From: Bettongia penicillata ogilbyi
Taxonomy: Eukaryota > Chordata > Mammalia > Diprotodontia > Potoroidae
Direction: 5' to 3'
Assembly (NCBI GenBank): GCA_023548195.1
Contig: JAJHZJ010000311.1
Span: 4,301,919-4,365,918 of the forward strand
DNA: 64,000 nucleotides
How positions within the stretch are numbered: position 1 is the stretch's first letter; each line of letters opens with the position of its first letter. Shown here in pieces: positions 11,157 to 26,100 of the stretch. The notes beneath the pieces are model-generated. The model saw only the letters and a program-made list of their open reading frames with translations, ran no database searches and was not told the origin of the DNA. A program made the position numbers and the translations under genes.

Positions 11157-14100
11157 ATGGACCGAAAGGGGAGACCTGGGTGGCTGCCCTGCTGGGCCCT
11201 GGCCGCTGTGTTCTTGGCGAACCTGCTGGCGTTGACTGGTACGTATGTAGACCCCCTTCTAACCTCTGTCTGGAGCAGGCGGGTGAAGTTGCTTCTTCAT
11301 TCCACGTCCCTTCCAGCTATACACACATCCACACACGCTCATGTGCTTTCTGACTGTTTCCTAGACACACTTGCCGTGATGTCTGTGGATCTGGGCAGTG
11401 AATCAATGAAGGTGGCCATAGTCAAGCCTGGTGTACCAATGGAAATCGTCCTGAACAAGTGAGGGCAGTCCCTTGGGGAGGAGGGGATAAGAGGTGATAG
11501 TGCCATCATTTGGGGGAGGGGAGATAGGGCTTTTCTTCCCAGACATCAGCTGTAAAATTTTTGTTGTAGACAGGGAGCCTGGGCTCTAACTTTTTTCCCC
11601 TCAGGTATCTGTCTCTGATTCTCTTCCCTCTCTTCTTAGGGAGTCACGGAGGAAAACACCTGTGGTGGTAACCCTGAAAGAGAATGAAAGATTGTTTGGC
11701 GATAGTGCAGCCAGTATGGTGAGCTAGAGAGTCTTCCATCCCCGCTGGTGGTAGGGAGCTGGGAATAGGGGCCTCCAGAAATCCACTGCTCCATAGTCTA
11801 TGGGAAATGGAGGGAAGTTGATGCTATACTCCCAGACTTGATTAAACCCCAAAGGGCAGAGGGTGTGAAGGGAGAAGTGGTATCTTGGGTATCTATGACA
11901 CCTCTTTCTATCCTCATCCAGGCCATCAAGAACCCAAAGGCCACAGTTCGATACTTCCAGGACCTACTGGGGAAGCGGACTGACAACCCACATGTGGCAC
12001 TTTACCGGGAACGATTTCCTGAGCAGGAGCTGGTCACTGACCCACATAGGCAGACTGTTCAATTCCAGCTGAGCCCGTGAGTAACTATTCAGCAAATACT
12101 TAAATATTTATTAATGTTTTTACTCTGTGCAGGGGAGGAGGAGGGGTAGATAGTAACAGTTGCCCAAACTGGTTTCATCAAAATGCCCACCTCTGCCTTT
12201 CAAGTGTGTGAAAACAATCCTTCTGACATAGTGTCTGAGTGTTCCCTCAACCATCTATATGATCCTCCCCTTAGGCAGCTACAGTTCTCTCCTGAGGAGG
12301 TGCTGGGCATGGTTCTCAATTACTCTCGTTCTCTAGCTGAGGATTTTGCTGGTGAGTGGCAGGGATGCTGATAGAGGACTGGAGGCTTGGGTGTAGGGGT
12401 AAAAGTAGGGGGACTGGGTAAAGGAGTTGGGATACAAGGATGGAGGTGTTGACTAGATTATGGATAGATACAAGTATGGGCAGTAAATGCGGAATTTGGG
12501 GTGCAAATGAAGGTGTGAAGGTGGCAGGAGTCTCTCTTTTCCCCTCCACAGAACAACCCATCAAAGATGTAGTGATTACTGTGCCAGCCTTCTTCAACCA
12601 AGCTGAGCGCCGGGCTGTGCTGCAGGCTGCCCGTATGGCTGATCTGAAGGTGTTACAGCTCATTAATGCCAACACTGCCACTGCCCTTAGCTACGGAGTC
12701 TTCCGCCGCAAAGACATCAATGCCACTGCCCAGGTACTGAGAAGGGAGAGAAGCTGGGAGCACTTGGACTGGGGAGGTTCCAGTTGGTATGGCTTGGGTG
12801 TCAGAATGCAGAAACAACTCTCTAGTGAGTCCTTTGGTCTGTGTTTGTCAGGTTGAGGTGTGGGACAGTCTGGAAAAACAACTTAGTTGGGTTTCTCTGT
12901 TAGTGAGACCACTAACGGTAGTGTGTGCTGACCCACTTGCCCACTCTCTCCCTTCAGAATGTGATGTTCTATGACATGGGCGCAGGTAGTACTGTGTGCA
13001 CCATCGTTACCTATCAGACAGTGAAAACCAAGGAAGCTGGTACTCAGCCCCAGCTGCAGATCCGTGGTGTGGGGTAAGTGGTCAGCATGTTTAGGGGTGC
13101 GGGGGGAAGCTTAAAGATTTCTGTTTTTTAAGTAGTGAGGGGAGGCACAGGGGGTAATGGGTTTCTTTTTCTCCATGTTTCCTTCCTCCCACCTAGGTTT
13201 GACCGAACTCTGGGGGGCCTGGAGATGGAACTACGACTGCAGAAGCATTTGGCAAAACTCTTCAATGAACAACGCAAGGGACAAGGGGCAAAGGATGTTC
13301 AGAGAAATCCTCGGGCCATGGCCAAGCTGCTTCGTGAGGCCAATCGACTCAAAACCATTCTGAGTGCTAATGCTGACCACATGGCACAGGTGCCAGCCAA
13401 CCCCAGAGTGTCACTTGGAGGACTGAGCAAGGCCTCAACCCTTCATTCTTTCCTTCCTCTGGTAGCCAGGCTCCCTGGCCAGAGTATGTCTCTTGACTGG
13501 ACTGTGCGGTCTTGGTTTTTTCTGATCCCACACTTTTAAACTCCTCTCCCCCTTCACCCCTCTCTCCCTTTCCTGCCCTGCCAAACCCAGAAAAGGGATC
13601 CTCAGGAACGAGTCCTTAGCACTGTCTTTTGTCCCTTCCCCAGATTGAAGGACTGATGGATGATGTGGACTTCAAGGCAAAAGTGACCCGGGCAGAATTT
13701 GAGGAGCTGTGTGGGGACCTATTTGAACGGGTGCCTGGCCCTGTGCAGCAGGCTCTCAGCAGTGCTGAAATGAATTTGGTGAGGGGAGGTGGTGAGCAGT
13801 GCTGTGGGGTCAGGGGAGTGGGAAGAGGAGGAACCCTGGGGAGATCAGGGAGGGAAATGGTCAGGCGTGAGCAGAGGAAGGTAGGGAGGAGGGTGCTGCC
13901 CCTCCCCTTACTCACACTGTGCTTCCTCCTGCTCAGGAAGAGATTGAGCAGGTGATCCTGGTGGGGGGAGCCACTCGGGTCCCCAAAGTACAGGAGGTGC
14001 TGCTGAAAGCAGTGGGCAAGTAAGTACTAGGAGGCTTGGGCTGCTTTTGTTTTCTTTAGGTGGGAGGAGGGAGCACTGGAGCTGAGGGACACGGGGGGGC

Positions 14101-17100
14101 TGTGCTGGGCTGTGCAGAACATGTAGAAAATACCTCCTCCTTCTCCTTCCTTGTCCCTCATCCCCAGGGAGGAGCTGGGGAAGAACATCAATGCTGACGA
14201 GGCAGCTGCCATGGGTGCTGTGTACCAGGCTGCGGCCCTGAGCAAGGCCTTTAAAGTGAAACCCTTTGGCGTTCGGGATGCCACAGTGTATCCCATTCAG
14301 GTGAGCCTGCCTCTCCTCCCACCTCAGGGATGGCAGCCTCTGTCTCCTTTAGCCTTTCTTCTCTTGGGTGTGTATTTATTAAATACCTACTATGTGCTAG
14401 GCAGTGTGATAGATGCTGGGGAATACAAGGACAAAAACAAGGAAGATTCTGTCCTCATTGAGTTTACACTCTAGTCACACATCATCCTATCCACTATCCA
14501 CAATAGAGGGCCCATCTTAGAACCAGGAAGACTTGAGCTTAAAAGCCCTGCCTCACATGTACTGTCATTTAACTTCTATCTTCTGGGCCATTGAGAACAA
14601 ACTCAGATGGGATCCCTATGAGCCTACTTTGATTTAGAAAGCCAGAAATTAACATTATCCATGTTGTATTGTTGTATTTATTTTAAGATTTTCCAGTTAT
14701 ATTTTAATGGAGAGCAAGATTGATACCTCTGTTATGAGTGACTATAAATTGCAGAGAAAGTGTCTGAGTGGGTACAAGTTTCCTTGCCTAGGAAGTCCTA
14801 GTGTTAGTGAAATCACAGGTCCTGTCTGTCTCCGCCTTCTGCCACCTGGTCTGGTTTGCTATGCTTCCCCTTCCTCCTCCACCTTCTCATTTACTCATAC
14901 CCCTACTCTGTTTTGCCCATCTCCTAGGTGGAGTTCACAAGAGAAGTAGAGGAGGCTGGCCCTCGGAGCCTGAAACATAACAAACGGGTGCTATTCTCTC
15001 GAATGGGACCCTATCCCCAGAGAAAAGTCATTACTTTTAACCGCTACAGCGACGACTTCCATTTCCACGTGAACTATGGTGACATGGGCTTCTTGGGGCC
15101 TGAGGATCTTAGGTGAAGAGGCATGAAAGACATGGGTTGTGGGATATAAGTCTGAGGACTGGGCCTGGGACCGCACAGTGTTGAGAGGAAGGCTTTCAGG
15201 GGCTTGGATGCTTTTAATAGGGGGGAGGGCATAGGGACCTGATGACCAGAGGAATTCAGATAAAAATTGCAAAATTCAGACCATTTAAAAAAGTAGATCA
15301 TTGAATGCTTAAAATGCAGTGAAACATCTATTGTCAAACTCAGAAACTGTTTGCTAAACTCTACGTAGATAATGCTTCTAATAGGGGAGTGTTTTGAGTT
15401 TCTGTGTTTAAATATATTTCAAACTGTTTAGTATGTCTTTTTAGAAAATACTTTGAAATTGATGCTTTGAAAGAGAGCAATTGAGTGTGAGGCAGGCCTA
15501 GGCCTGTAGAAAGTGATAGGGGAAGCAAGATGTCACACAGACCATCCAACCAAAATAATAAATCCTCAAAGTTGAAAGGGGCCCTGTAGAAGGTCTCTAA
15601 TCTAGCCTCTCAGTCTAAACAGCAAGCCCCTCGGAAGTCCTACACTCTGGCACTGGGGGAGGGAAGGGAGCCAAAGGGATAAGTTGGGGAGGTAGAAATT
15701 TGTCTTGGGCCACTTTGGAACAGAGGGTGTGATGGAATCTCCTTGTGACTCCCACCTCTTTTTCCCCTTCCCAGGGTGTTTGGCTCCCTAAACCTAACCA
15801 CAGTGAAACTGAAAGGAGTGGGCGAAAGCTTTAAGAAGTATCCTGACTATGAGTCCAAGGGTATCAAGGCCCATTTCAACCTGGATGAGAGTGGTGTCCT
15901 GAGTCTGGATCGGGTAAGAGGTTGATTTCTGATGGAGAAAAGGGAGGCAGGGGTGGGGCAACATCCATTCAGCCCCTGGCCAGCTCCTTGGCAAGTAAAG
16001 CCTTGTTCTGGGCACTGAAAAAGGATATGTGGAGGAGGATTAGGACACCAGAAAATACTAACTGTATGGGGAGATAAGATATACTCAGGAAAGAAAAGGC
16101 CAAATACTGTATGGGGAATTTGGGGAAACTCCATACAGTCCTAATGCTGTGTAATCTCTGTTTCTAGGTGGAATCTGTATTTGAGACAACAGTGGAAGAC
16201 CGGCCTGAAGAGGAGTCCACTCTCACCAGTAAGGAAGGGGCCAGACTGGAGAGTTGGTGTTAAGGGTTTGTGCTATTGGGCATGGGTCTGGGGAAACACC
16301 TTGTGGGTTAGAAGTGGAAAGGGGAGTAATGACGCCTTACAGTCCTCTGATCCTGCACCCTCCTCTCCCTAGAACTTGGCAACACCATTTCCAGCCTTTT
16401 TGGAGGCAGCTCCACCCCAGAGGCCAAGGATAATGGGACAGACACTCTGCAGGTGAGCCCGGGACTCTGCCCTCTTCTGTAAACTCCCAGCACCTGCCGA
16501 GTGATCTCTGAGCAAGTCCAATTGGGCAAATGTTAATTAAGTAAAGTGCTGAGAGAACTCCCACACAGACCTTGGTGCAGTGTAGGCACTGACTGCTAAG
16601 CTCTAGAGTCCAATAGGAATGTTATTCAGGCACAGAGACCATTCATGTGTCCTTTTGGTGGCATGGTGGTGGATGGAGGCCTAGACTTAGGGCCTCCAGG
16701 ATTCCCCAGGAAGGATCACAAGTGGAGCAATGGTTTATTCCTGAGGTGTGTTTGGTGGAGTGTGGTGATTAGCTTGATTACTTAGTATTAGAAGCATACA
16801 TACATATGTGTTCTAATAGAAAACTAGAGGCTGCATTGTTTTTTTCTGTGTCCCCAGTGTCTGGCCTCTAGTCATCGCTTTGTAAATAATCCCTGACACA
16901 GAGGAAACGCTATGAAAGAGCATTGGCCTGGGAGCCAGAAAACTGATTGAGGTTCTGGTCTGCCTTTCACTTTTTGCTTTAGGCAAGTCCCATCCACTCT
17001 CACAGCCTTGTTTTTACCACCTGCTAAACAAGGCTGTTGGAGTAGCTGATCTCTGCAGTGGTCTCGTTTTATGCTTTTGTGATTGAGTGAATCCCAGGGA

Positions 17101-20100
17101 TTTGGAAATTGACTCACAGGCAGTAGGGAGCCACTGAAGGCTTTTGAGCAGAAGTGTGATAGGACCAGATGTGTGCATGAAGAGGATTATTCTGGCAGTG
17201 GATGAAAGTGGGGTTGAGGATTTGAGGAAGACCTGTTTGGAAGTTATTATAGTCATAGGTAATGAGCTCCTGAACTAGGGTGGCTGCTGTGGGAATAGAG
17301 AGGGAAGGATGGAAATAAGAGAGATTGCAAAGACAGTGCCTGGTCGCTGACTTCTTTCTCCCTTTTATTTCATAGCCAAGTATAACCTCAAGGTTTCAAA
17401 TGCAGGAAATTGTTTTTTTTTTTTTTAAATACAAGGATGAACTTTATTTCAGTCAGGGATGTCCAACCTTGAGATAGAGAGTCCCTTGTTGTTGGAATTG
17501 TTCATGCAGGGGTTTTGTTGACTGTTGTTGGAGATACCCAGGCAGGAAGAAGTTGGATTAGATAAGTTGTGTCCAATTAAAATTTCATGATTATAAATCC
17601 ATTTATATCACTAGGATGTAAATCTTTCTAAACTGTTTATCTTCACAAAGACCTGTTAATTCGATTAAATATTTATTAAGGCACGGGACTCTGCTATGCC
17701 ATGGGAATTCTGAAAGTAGCCCATCCAAAGCCAGCTGGCTTGATGTATCTGTGGATGGCAAAGGTCCATCCAACTCTGGTTTTCTCTTATTCCATAAGAA
17801 AGGCTAATTCACTGGTCTTGGGTTAGGAAGAAGGGTCTGTCTAACCTGGGGTTAAGGGTTACTAGGTAGGCAGGTGGGGTTGGGGAGGTGGGAGGTAGCT
17901 AATGGGTTATTAAAGAGGCGGACTATCATAGGTTAGGGCTGGATGTGGACATTAGTGAAGCCAGAATGGGGAGAATGAGTGAATCAAAAACATTTAAGCA
18001 CTTAGCATGTGCTAAGCTCTGTGTTTAATCCTGGAGACAGAAATAGAAGAGTGAGTGAGCTGCTATCATCATGAAATGAGAGAAGTGACCAGAGTTTCAG
18101 TCAGGGAAGTCATGGGGATAGTGAGTGGAGCTTTGTGGGAGTCATGCCCTTTCTGGAAGTAATGGTAGTTCTGAGCTGATTATTGTTCCCAGAGGGTGAG
18201 GATGACATGGCAGGAGAAGGGAAGGAAGCAGAATCACAGCATCTCAGAGACAGGCAAGACTTCAGGGACTCTTTAGTCTAACCTCTATATGAACAAGAAT
18301 CCCTTCCCCAGTCAGTGATCTTTGTTTAAAGACCTCTCAGAGAGGGGGTAACATGCTACCTCTCAAGAGAGCCAATTACTCTAATTATTAGGAGATGTTA
18401 ATTTACTCTAGTTCTCTGATAGACCAGGCCTGTCCTTTCTTTGAGCCATAGTCGGTGTCACCAATCTATTCAATGTTCTTGGGCCCTCTCTCAAATTTTT
18501 CTGATGTTTCTTGACTACAGTTGAAGCTTGGTCACTTGGTTATCTTTGCTGTTAGTATGTTGACAGGCCCATCTATTTCTCTTCTCTGGTCATACATTTC
18601 TCTGATGATATCCTATACACCATTCTTCTGAGTAATGAATGCCCCATTTGTAGTGTAGAGCCACCTGCTCAGTGCTACCATGTATGCAACTCTCCACTGT
18701 CCTTCAGGGCATCTTCAACTTCAAATCTGCTTCTTGGCAGTTTCTACCCTTTGCTCCTAATTCTTCCCAACACTTGGAAACAGCTATTATGTCTCTCTCT
18801 TCAGCCCTACCCAAGTCACCTCTTCTCCAGCCGAAGTTTTTCCCTTGCTGCTAGTCTCCCAAATTACCTTCATTTTATGTGTATTATATGTACATGTTAT
18901 CTTCCCCATTAGCATGTAGGACCCCCCCTAAGGGCAGGGAGTATTTTCCCTTTACTTTCATATCCCTAGCATTTAACACTGTGCCTAGTTTACAATCAAC
19001 TGAATCTGGGGCACTCCCCTGAAGGGCCTTCTCAAAGTGGAGGAGACATAGGCCTAGTACTGACTACCCAGTTAATCAGCCAGTTTGGAATCCATCTCAT
19101 TAATGCTCTTATCCAGCCTCTGTATCTCAAATGCTTTGCTGAAATCTGGGTCAAAGACACAGTATTCCCCCATCTTCCTCTCTAGTAACTGTATCCCTGA
19201 AAGAGAAGTAAGGTTAATTCTGACCTCACCAATCCTTTTTTCTGAAATAGATTTCTATGGAAGTCTTTTTTGTTGTTGTCCCCATAATTTCCCTCAATAT
19301 CTCTCCCTCTCCCAAATAGTCATCCGATATAACGAATAATTTTTAAGACAAAAAAGAAAAGGAAAAGTAATCACAACTGATCAATACATTGGAAAAAAGT
19401 CCAGAAATGTGCAATGTGTGACACCTATGGCTTTCCCCACCTCTACAAAGGGGCAGGTTGTCCAGTTACCCCTCCCCCCCTTTTTTTTCTATCTCTGGGT
19501 TGCATTTTCACAGGACAGCTATAATCGAGAAGTAAATAATATAGATGATAGACAGTAGATCATTATGCCTCCACCTTTCTGCCTCCTGTAGACCAGCTAG
19601 ACTATCAGGGCTCTGAGTTCCCTGGTTTCCCCTGAGAAAGCCAGATTCTGTGTGTGGCTGCTTTTTGAGATTTCAGTTACTCTTATCTTGGAATAAGATG
19701 CTCTTTGCTGTTGCCAGAATCCTGAGGCATGCTTACTTGGCTTATTGTTTGCAGACTCAACTCCTTCCTTTTTTGAACTTGCCCTCCTCCAGGCCTACAG
19801 TCCCTAGTTCTTTGAGTGATAGCTGACTTCAGCTCAGCAGCCACAGCATTGAGTTTTCTCAGCATCCTTCGATGTGGTTGGTAGTCTGAGGCTGTTGGCC
19901 CGAACCTGTCCAGGGTAGCAAAGTGTCCTCATTCTCTCCTAATTCAGTTCTGGATTTCAGATCTTGATTAGCCATTTTTGTTCTCATCCTTTCTAATCCA
20001 GGGAGTGTTCTTTTTTTTTTAAATTAAATTATTTTGTTTTCACTGTTCCATAATCACTTCCATATATCTTAGATATTTTTTCCCTCTCTCCTCACTCCCT

Positions 20101-23100
20101 CCTTGAAATGGCATACAATCTTATATAGGTTCTACACATACATTCCTATTAAATACATGTTGCATAGAAGAATTAAAATGAATGGGAGGAATCATAAAAC
20201 AAAACAAGACAAAACATAATACAAAAGAAAATGGTCTGCTTCTATCTGCAATCCAATTCCATAGTTCTTTCTCTGCATGTGGAAGGCATTTTGCCTCAAG
20301 AGTCTGTTCAAAATTTTTTTAAGTCCTAAGTTTACCAGAAAAATTCCTCACATGCTGTGGTTGTTGCTGTGTACAAAGTTCTCCTGATTCTGCTCCTTTC
20401 ACTCATCATCAGTTCCAGGCATGTCTGAAGTCTTCCTGTTCATCAGTCGTTTCTCATATTACAGTAGTATCTCATAACATGCATATACCACAACTTGTTC
20501 AGTCATTCCCCAATTGATGGGCATCCCCTTGATTTCCAGTTCTTGGCCACCACAAAGAGAACTGCTATAAATATTTTTGTACATGTGGGACCCTTTCCCA
20601 TTTCTGTAATCTCTTTGGGATAAAGTCCCAGAAGCAATAATGCTGGATTAAAGGGTATGCACATTTTTGTACCTGTTTGGCCATAGTTCCAAGTTGCTCT
20701 CCAGAATGGTTGGATCAGCTCAGAGCTCCATCAACAATGAGTTAGTGTTCCAACTCTCCCACATCTCCAACATTTATCATCTTCCTGTTTTGTCATGTTA
20801 ACCAATCAGATAGGTGTGATATAGTACCTCAGAGTTGTTTTGATTTGCGTCTCTAATCAAAAGTGATTTAGAGCATTTTTTCATATGATTATAGATAACT
20901 TTAATTTCTTCTTCTGAAGACTCACTGTTCTGTCTTTTGACCATTTATCAGTTGGAGAATGACTTGTATTCTTGTACATTTGACTCCGTTCTCTATATAT
21001 TTTAGAAATGAGGTCTTTATCACAGACACTAATTGCAAAAATTCTTTCCCAATTTTCTGCTTCCCTCCTAATCTTGTTTGCCTTGAGTTTGTTTGTGCAA
21101 AAACTTCAATTTAATCAAAATTATTCATTTTGCCCTTCATAATGTTCTCTGTCTCTTGTTTGGTCATAAATTTCTCCATTCTCCATAAATCTGACAAATA
21201 CACTATTCCTTGCTTGGGGAGTGTTGTTCTTGAGAGAGAACAGCTCTGGGCACCACAGCCTGTACGTACAGGGCAGTCCATTGAACATGTGGGGACATTG
21301 CTTGAAGTCTGGACATAACATGGGTGCCAGGGCAGCACCCATGTTGTCCATCTTGCTCCGTGGCACTCTCCCACATACTTATAGTTGTACTTCTCTGTCT
21401 CTTAGATGTTTTTGGTCCTACTTCTCGTGCCCAATGTGTTGCTAACATGCAGAGGTATCCACGCCCACTGGGCCATTCATAGAGTAGTTTTTACTACTGT
21501 ATCAAAAGAAGAAAAATACTGTAAAGATGTAGCTTTGGTTTTGGTTTTGGTTTTGCAAGACTATGGACAAATAGGGTCTTGTTGGCTCCTTTTTTGTTTC
21601 TGCACTTTTGCCATCTGGTGACCTAAGCTGTGAGCTCAGGGTCTGTGACTAGGCCCAGCGAATTGCCTCTGGGACAGTGCGATTTCTCTTCCCACCCCCT
21701 TTAGGAAGAAGAGGAGACTCCAGCTGAGGGGAGCAAGGAGGAACCTGGGGAGCAGGCAGAACCTAGAGAGGAAGCCAAGACCCCAGGCGAAGGGGACACT
21801 CAGCCCCCAACCTCTGAGCCAGTTGACAGTGCAGCTCCCAAGGGAGAGGCTGCAGCAGAGAAAGGTGATGAGGAAAAAACTGAAGCCCAGGTGAGCCTTA
21901 AGAGAAGAATTAAGATTACCAAGAGGTCTGGAGAGGAGGACCGATGCTTGGGTATGAACTAGAGCTTTTCATGTTACCTTCCAATTGCCAGGAACCAAGT
22001 GACCAAGGAGAGCCAGTGTCGGAGGGCAAAACTCAGGCTTCTGAGGAGGAAAAGAAGCCAAAAGTGGCCCGAAAGCAGAAGATGGTTGAGGAAATTGGAG
22101 TTGAACTCTCTGTGCTTGACCTTCCTGACCTCCCAGAGGATGAGCTGGCACGTTCTGTGCACAAGTGAGTCCCAGCAGGGGGTGAGGGGGGGCCAGGGAT
22201 GGGGAGCCCTCTGATTCTGCATCTTCCTGGAGCTGACACACCTTTGATTCCCCCATCCCCACGCCAGGCTTCAGGAGCTGACACTTCGAGACCTGGAGAA
22301 ACAGGAAAGGGAGAAGTCAGCCAACAGTCTGGAGGCCTTCATCTTTGAAACCCAGGTCAGTGGCATGGAAGAGGGTAACCAAGGCAGCCTGCAGGCTGCC
22401 CTTCTCTGCCTGCCCAGGGACCAATCTGGGAGGTCATCTCCACTCTGCCCTCCACATAGGTGTTTTCTGTGTCCCTAGGACAAGTTGTATCAGTCGGAGT
22501 ACCAGGAGGTGTCCACTGAGGAAGAAAGAGAGGAGATCTCTGGGAAGCTTAGCTCAGCCTCTACTTGGCTGGAGGATGAGGGCTTTGGTGCCAGCACCAA
22601 GGTGAGGAGCATGGGGATCAGAGGTCACTGCTTTGGATTCCAAAAACATGTCTGATGCCCTCCAACCCTTTCCATAAAATAATAGAGTTGCTAAGGGTAG
22701 GGCAAGGGCTGTGGTTCTCAGGTTTGTAGGGGATATACTCAGAAAAGTGGAGGCTGGGACCTTCAGGACCATTGCTCTTCCCTGCCACTATCCCTCAGGA
22801 ACTGAAAGAAAAGCTGACTGAGCTGAAGAAGCTGTGTCGGGGGCTGTTTTTCCGTGTGGAAGAGCGAAAGAAGTGGCCTGAGCGGCTGGCAGCCCTGGAC
22901 AGCCTCCTCAACCATTCAAACATCTTCCTCAGGTGAACAGCCAAGGGCCCCCTGTCCCTTATCTCTGCTCCAGCCTCTCCTGTCTTCCTCCATCTCTGAC
23001 CACCCTGACTTCCAGCATTCATAAGAGATCCTCCCACCTCCCACCAGCATTTTATACAAGGGACTGAACAGGATTTGAATGGCTCCCCTGATTGTCTATC

Positions 23101-26100
23101 AGTGATGTTTGCACTACATTCTTATCCTTTCAAATCTTCTTTTCCTCTTTCTACTGCTTCCTAGCCTTCTGTCTCTGAGCTGACCAGCTCTTGTTTGACT
23201 TCTAGGGGTGCCCGGCTAATCCCAGAGATGGACCAGATATTCACAGAAGTGGAACTAAGCACACTGGAGAAAGTCATCAATGAGACAGGGGTAATTAATA
23301 GTCATCAATGAGACAGGGATAATTAATGCAGGCATACTGCCCCAGCCATGGCCATGGCTCGAGACTAGCCACTTCGGGGCTGTCAGGACCCAGCATCAAG
23401 CTTTAGTAAAGAGAGGGCTGGAGTTGGGGTCAGAGACTTGAGGTCAAAGCTTGTTTCTAGCATTGCCTGGCTTTGTGGCCCTGACCGAGTCATTTTACTG
23501 CTCCTCTTCTCATCTCCCTCGTCTGTAAAATTTGGAGAATAATACCTCACAAGAAAGGATTGAATGAAATCATGTGGAAAGCACTTTGTGAACATTAAAA
23601 TGCCATTTAAATCGTTGGTTATATTGTTATGGGGGCCAATAGGATGAAGATTCTGTGTCCTTGAGGGGTTTAGTTTCATGTAAGAGATAGAAGTTATAGT
23701 ATAAAAGAAATAACAGCCCACTTATTTGTATTGCTGTAAAGTTTATAAAGTGCTTTCTCCATGAGGTTTGGCAGTTGGTGCTAGTAGATAGCCTTCATTT
23801 TCTTTTCTGTTTTACAGATAAAATTGTGTGATTTGTCAAAAGTAGAAGACTAGTTAAGTCAAATAGATGGGCCTCAAACCTTGGTCCTGCTGACTTCATA
23901 TCCTGTGCCTTGTAGGGATACAAAATCTGAGGCTCGTTTAGAAGGAAAGGACCTTTTCAGTAGGAGGTAGTTGAACCCCTTTGTTTTGGAGATGAAGGAA
24001 AGAAGGTCCTGAAAATGCTTTGCAGAAGTATTAAGCAACAGAGCCTGTATTCAAACCCTGGTCCCATGACTCCAAATCCCCAGCTTTTTCCAGAATCTTG
24101 GAGCTGCATGGAGGGCTGGTTGAGTGATATGGTCATTGGTCAGTATTCAGAGGCAGGAGAGAGTACTCTGGGCAAGGGAAGGTTCCAGGGACCAGGGTGT
24201 GACCTGGTTCCAGGGACCATCAGTCAGCTAGTTCACATAGAAGGCAGGAATGCCGAGTGTATCCAGAGCATTTGGAAATGAAGTAAGGGAGGGTGGAGAA
24301 TTTATTCAGATCTGTGAAGTGTTGGAGAAGACATTCAAGCCAAGGAGAATGGGGTTCAGTGGGAAAAGTGTTTGGAGCAAAGGCTAGGATTGTTGAAACC
24401 TGGGAGCAAATGAGATCACCAAGTCAGGGAGCAAATTGAGAGAGACAGGAGAGCCTAAGTCCCCACTGAGTGAGGGTCCTGGAGAGAAAGCAGGGGTAAG
24501 ACTATGCGCTTAAACCTGTACTATGACTGGGGGGAATCCAAGAGAAATACAGGACATTACTCTGTCCTCAAGGAGTTTAGTGCCTGGATAGCTTATCTTG
24601 ATCAAGAATGGTCCTACCCAAAATGTTATGGAACTGGAGGACCCGACCGTTTAAGTGGTTCTCTATATTATTATTAGTGTGTGTGTGTGTAAACTATACA
24701 TACACACACATACCATATATACAATAGTACTATATACATGTATATTATTAAATTCTTAAAACACTAACCAGGAGATTTCGGTGACGATTACAGGGGAGTG
24801 GATCACAGAATCTCAAGGCTGGAAGGGATCTTAGAAGTCTGGGATCCAGTCTTGCACTGAGCAGAGGTCATCCAGCTTTCCCCTAAAGCCCTTCACTGAT
24901 GGGGGGCTCAGGGTTTCTGGTCAACCAGCTCCATTTTTGGACAGCTTTTCCTTTTGAATTTGAGCTAAAATCTACCTCTGTAACTGCTCCTGGTTCTTCA
25001 GGCAAACAGAACAAGTATGATCCCAACCTTCTCTCAGCCTCTGTTTCCTCATTTGTAAAATGAGAAAAACTTTTTAGACCAGGTCTGTCTCTAAATCTAG
25101 GTTTCTGTGAGTCAGGGTCTTGCCAGTTTCCTTCAGCTGACTGGGTGATATGGATTCAGATCCTCTCAGACTCCTGGTTTGTCAGTGTCCCTTCTAAACT
25201 GCGCAGAGAGCTAACCACCACACTCAAGACAGGACCTGATGAGGACAGTGTACCCATACAGTGGAACTATTCTTTCTCTTAATCAAGGCATTATGTCTCG
25301 GTACTGTCTTCTGATTACGTTAGTTTTTTTGGCCTCTATGTCTAGTGGAATTTGTAGTCACTCAACAAGGGAGTTTATGCGCTGATGCCTCTTGGTCTTT
25401 TTTTACATAAGTTCTCTGATCATAACTTCCCCACTCTACCTTTGTACAGTGGATTGTTCAAATCTAAATGTGGAAGTTTAAAAGTTATAATTTATGCAGG
25501 TTCATGTTGAGATTTATTCCCACTTACAAGAAGCTATTATGGATGAGTGGTTAAATGGACATCATGAGATTGAGGAGAAAAGGAAGAATTAAGGAAAGGG
25601 AGGTGTTTTGGAAGGTGAATTTTTTTTCTTTTCCTTTTTTGTTGGATCTGGAGAGAACAGCAGGCATCTGTCAAAGATTTGTGCAGGGATATGATATGAT
25701 GAAAATTCTTCCAACAAGCCGTTAAGAGTCTGCTCTGTGCCGGTATTTTGCTAGGGCACTAGAGGTACAAATACAAAATCAGTAAGAGTTTAGGTTCTCC
25801 AGGATATAAACAAATATAAAAAAAAATTAACCTAGCCAATACTGAGAGGGAAAGACAGTATGGTTTACCCAAGAGAGGGCTGCTAGCAGAGTTCAAGAGA
25901 CTTGGGTTCAAGACTTTTCTCTGACACATAGAATTTTGTGACCCTGGGTGAGGTCACTTAATCTCTCAGTGCCAGTAACAATGAAATCAGAGATAAGGGG
26001 TCAGCCACACCGTCGGGAGATGAGTACTTAGGTAGGCTTCCATCCTCAGCACCTGACAGAGCCCTGTGCCCAATCCACAGGCCTGGAAGAATGCCACCCT

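Larger units (their letters stand above)
16453..21704 (+). other. HYOU1 intron 15 (about 5.25 kb), the largest intron of the gene
   Basis: The intron separates the end of the ATPase/substrate-binding part (exon ending at 16452) from the acidic-loop exons. It is filled with repeats: a MIR-type SINE (16900-17080), an L2-like segment (17100-17275), an L2 end (17985-18050), CR1/L3 (18235-18860), an antisense L2 end (18870-19010) and an antisense L1 fragment (20010-21200). No internal exon was recognised. Confidence 0.75.
23291..26080 (+). other. HYOU1 intron 22 (about 2.8 kb) with old repeats
   Basis: Contains MIR-type fragments (23440-23640 and 23710-23880), a (TG)n/(TA)n microsatellite (24675-24750), CR1/L3 (24800-25060), an L2-type end (25710-25800) and a CORE-SINE (25880-26000). 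No exon recognised. Confidence 0.65.
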
